Origin: an uncultured Oscillospiraceae bacterium
GTDB lineage: Bacteria; Bacillota; Clostridia; Oscillospirales; Oscillospiraceae
Length of the DNA: 13,026 bases
Assembly (NCBI GenBank): GCA_934573945.1
Contig: CAKTMQ010000039.1
Location: 1-13,026, forward strand
Direction: 5' to 3'
The translations under genes and the position numbers were made by a program. Under the pieces are notes generated by a model, which saw only the letters and a program-made list of their open reading frames with translations, ran no database searches and was not told the origin of the DNA. Below are positions 12,912 through 13,026 of the stretch, piece after piece. The stretch's first letter is position 1, and every line of letters begins with the position of its first letter.

Positions 12912-13026
12912 ATGCGTTATAAGGGAAAAGTTTATCGTCCCCCCAGTGAAGCCTACAGCCTGATCGTGCAGGTGACCTACGGCTGCAGCCACAACAGCTG
13001 CGCCTTCTGCGACATGTACGACGACA
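12912..13026 (+). CDS. Radical SAM protein, N-terminal fragment
   Basis: The first 38 residues of a gene that runs off the right edge. '[20 protein letters not shown]' leads into '[16 protein letters not shown]', with cysteines at residues 25, 30 and 33 that can bind the radical SAM [4Fe-4S] cluster. The spacing is C-x4-C-x2-C rather than the textbook C-x3-C-x2-C. As far as I recall, a widespread clostridial group of uncharacterised radical SAM proteins starts in just this way. AAAGGAG lies nine bases before ATG 12912. The substrate cannot be inferred. It is divergent from the SSB-like gene. Confidence 0.8.
   Translation, partial: MRYKGKVYRPPSEAYSLIVQVTYGCSHNSCAFCDMYDD

Overview
The window looks like a piece of chromosome from an endospore-forming, GC-rich anaerobic member of the Bacillota, most likely in or near Oscillospiraceae (Oscillibacter/Dysosmobacter-like). 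The evidence is a SpoIID-type sporulation protein, a YaaL (DUF2508)-BofA pair, a DUF6472 gene, strong GGAGG-type ribosome binding sites and the gene content overall. No 16S or other phylogenetic marker was searched, so the family-level placement is an inference. No rRNA, tRNA, CRISPR array or complete transposon was found.

Layout. Positions 1-2439 (minus): spoIID-like gene, then an OmpR-family response regulator and a sensor histidine kinase that runs off the left edge; regulator and kinase overlap by ATGA. Positions 2440-2769 hold no gene but two hairpins. tadA (minus) is divergent from yaaL-bofA (plus). Positions 3897-4112 are a palindrome-rich spacer. Next comes a minus-strand pair: a TtcA-like tRNA thiolase followed by a frameshifted, AT-richer CDP-alcohol phosphatidyltransferase. 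The rplM-rpsI operon (plus) has a near-consensus promoter and a structured leader. It is followed by 342 bp of hairpins that include a second copy of the last codons of rpsI. A 621-residue zinc-ribbon membrane protein (minus) is divergent from a nitrilase-trmH operon (plus). A 298-bp spacer follows with two identical palindromes bracketing other hairpins. The right end carries a signal-less DUF11-type repeat protein, a DUF6472 protein and a two-OB-fold SSB-like protein (all minus), then the start of a radical SAM gene (plus).

How the genes fit together. Most are housekeeping: translation and tRNA/rRNA modification (tadA, ttcA-like, rplM, rpsI, trmH-like), ssDNA binding, and signalling. The sporulation genes (spoIID-like, bofA) sit close together on opposite strands, and their upstream regions share the 10-mer TACACTGTAG, which overlaps a sigma-E-like -10.

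The least ordinary parts are between genes: the duplicated rpsI 3' end (a possible relic attachment site), the bracketed hairpin cluster near 10.7-10.95 kb, the GC-rich palindromes near 4.0 kb, and the long inverted repeat before the DUF11 gene. I did not find a convincing new multi-gene system such as a defence island or biosynthetic cluster.
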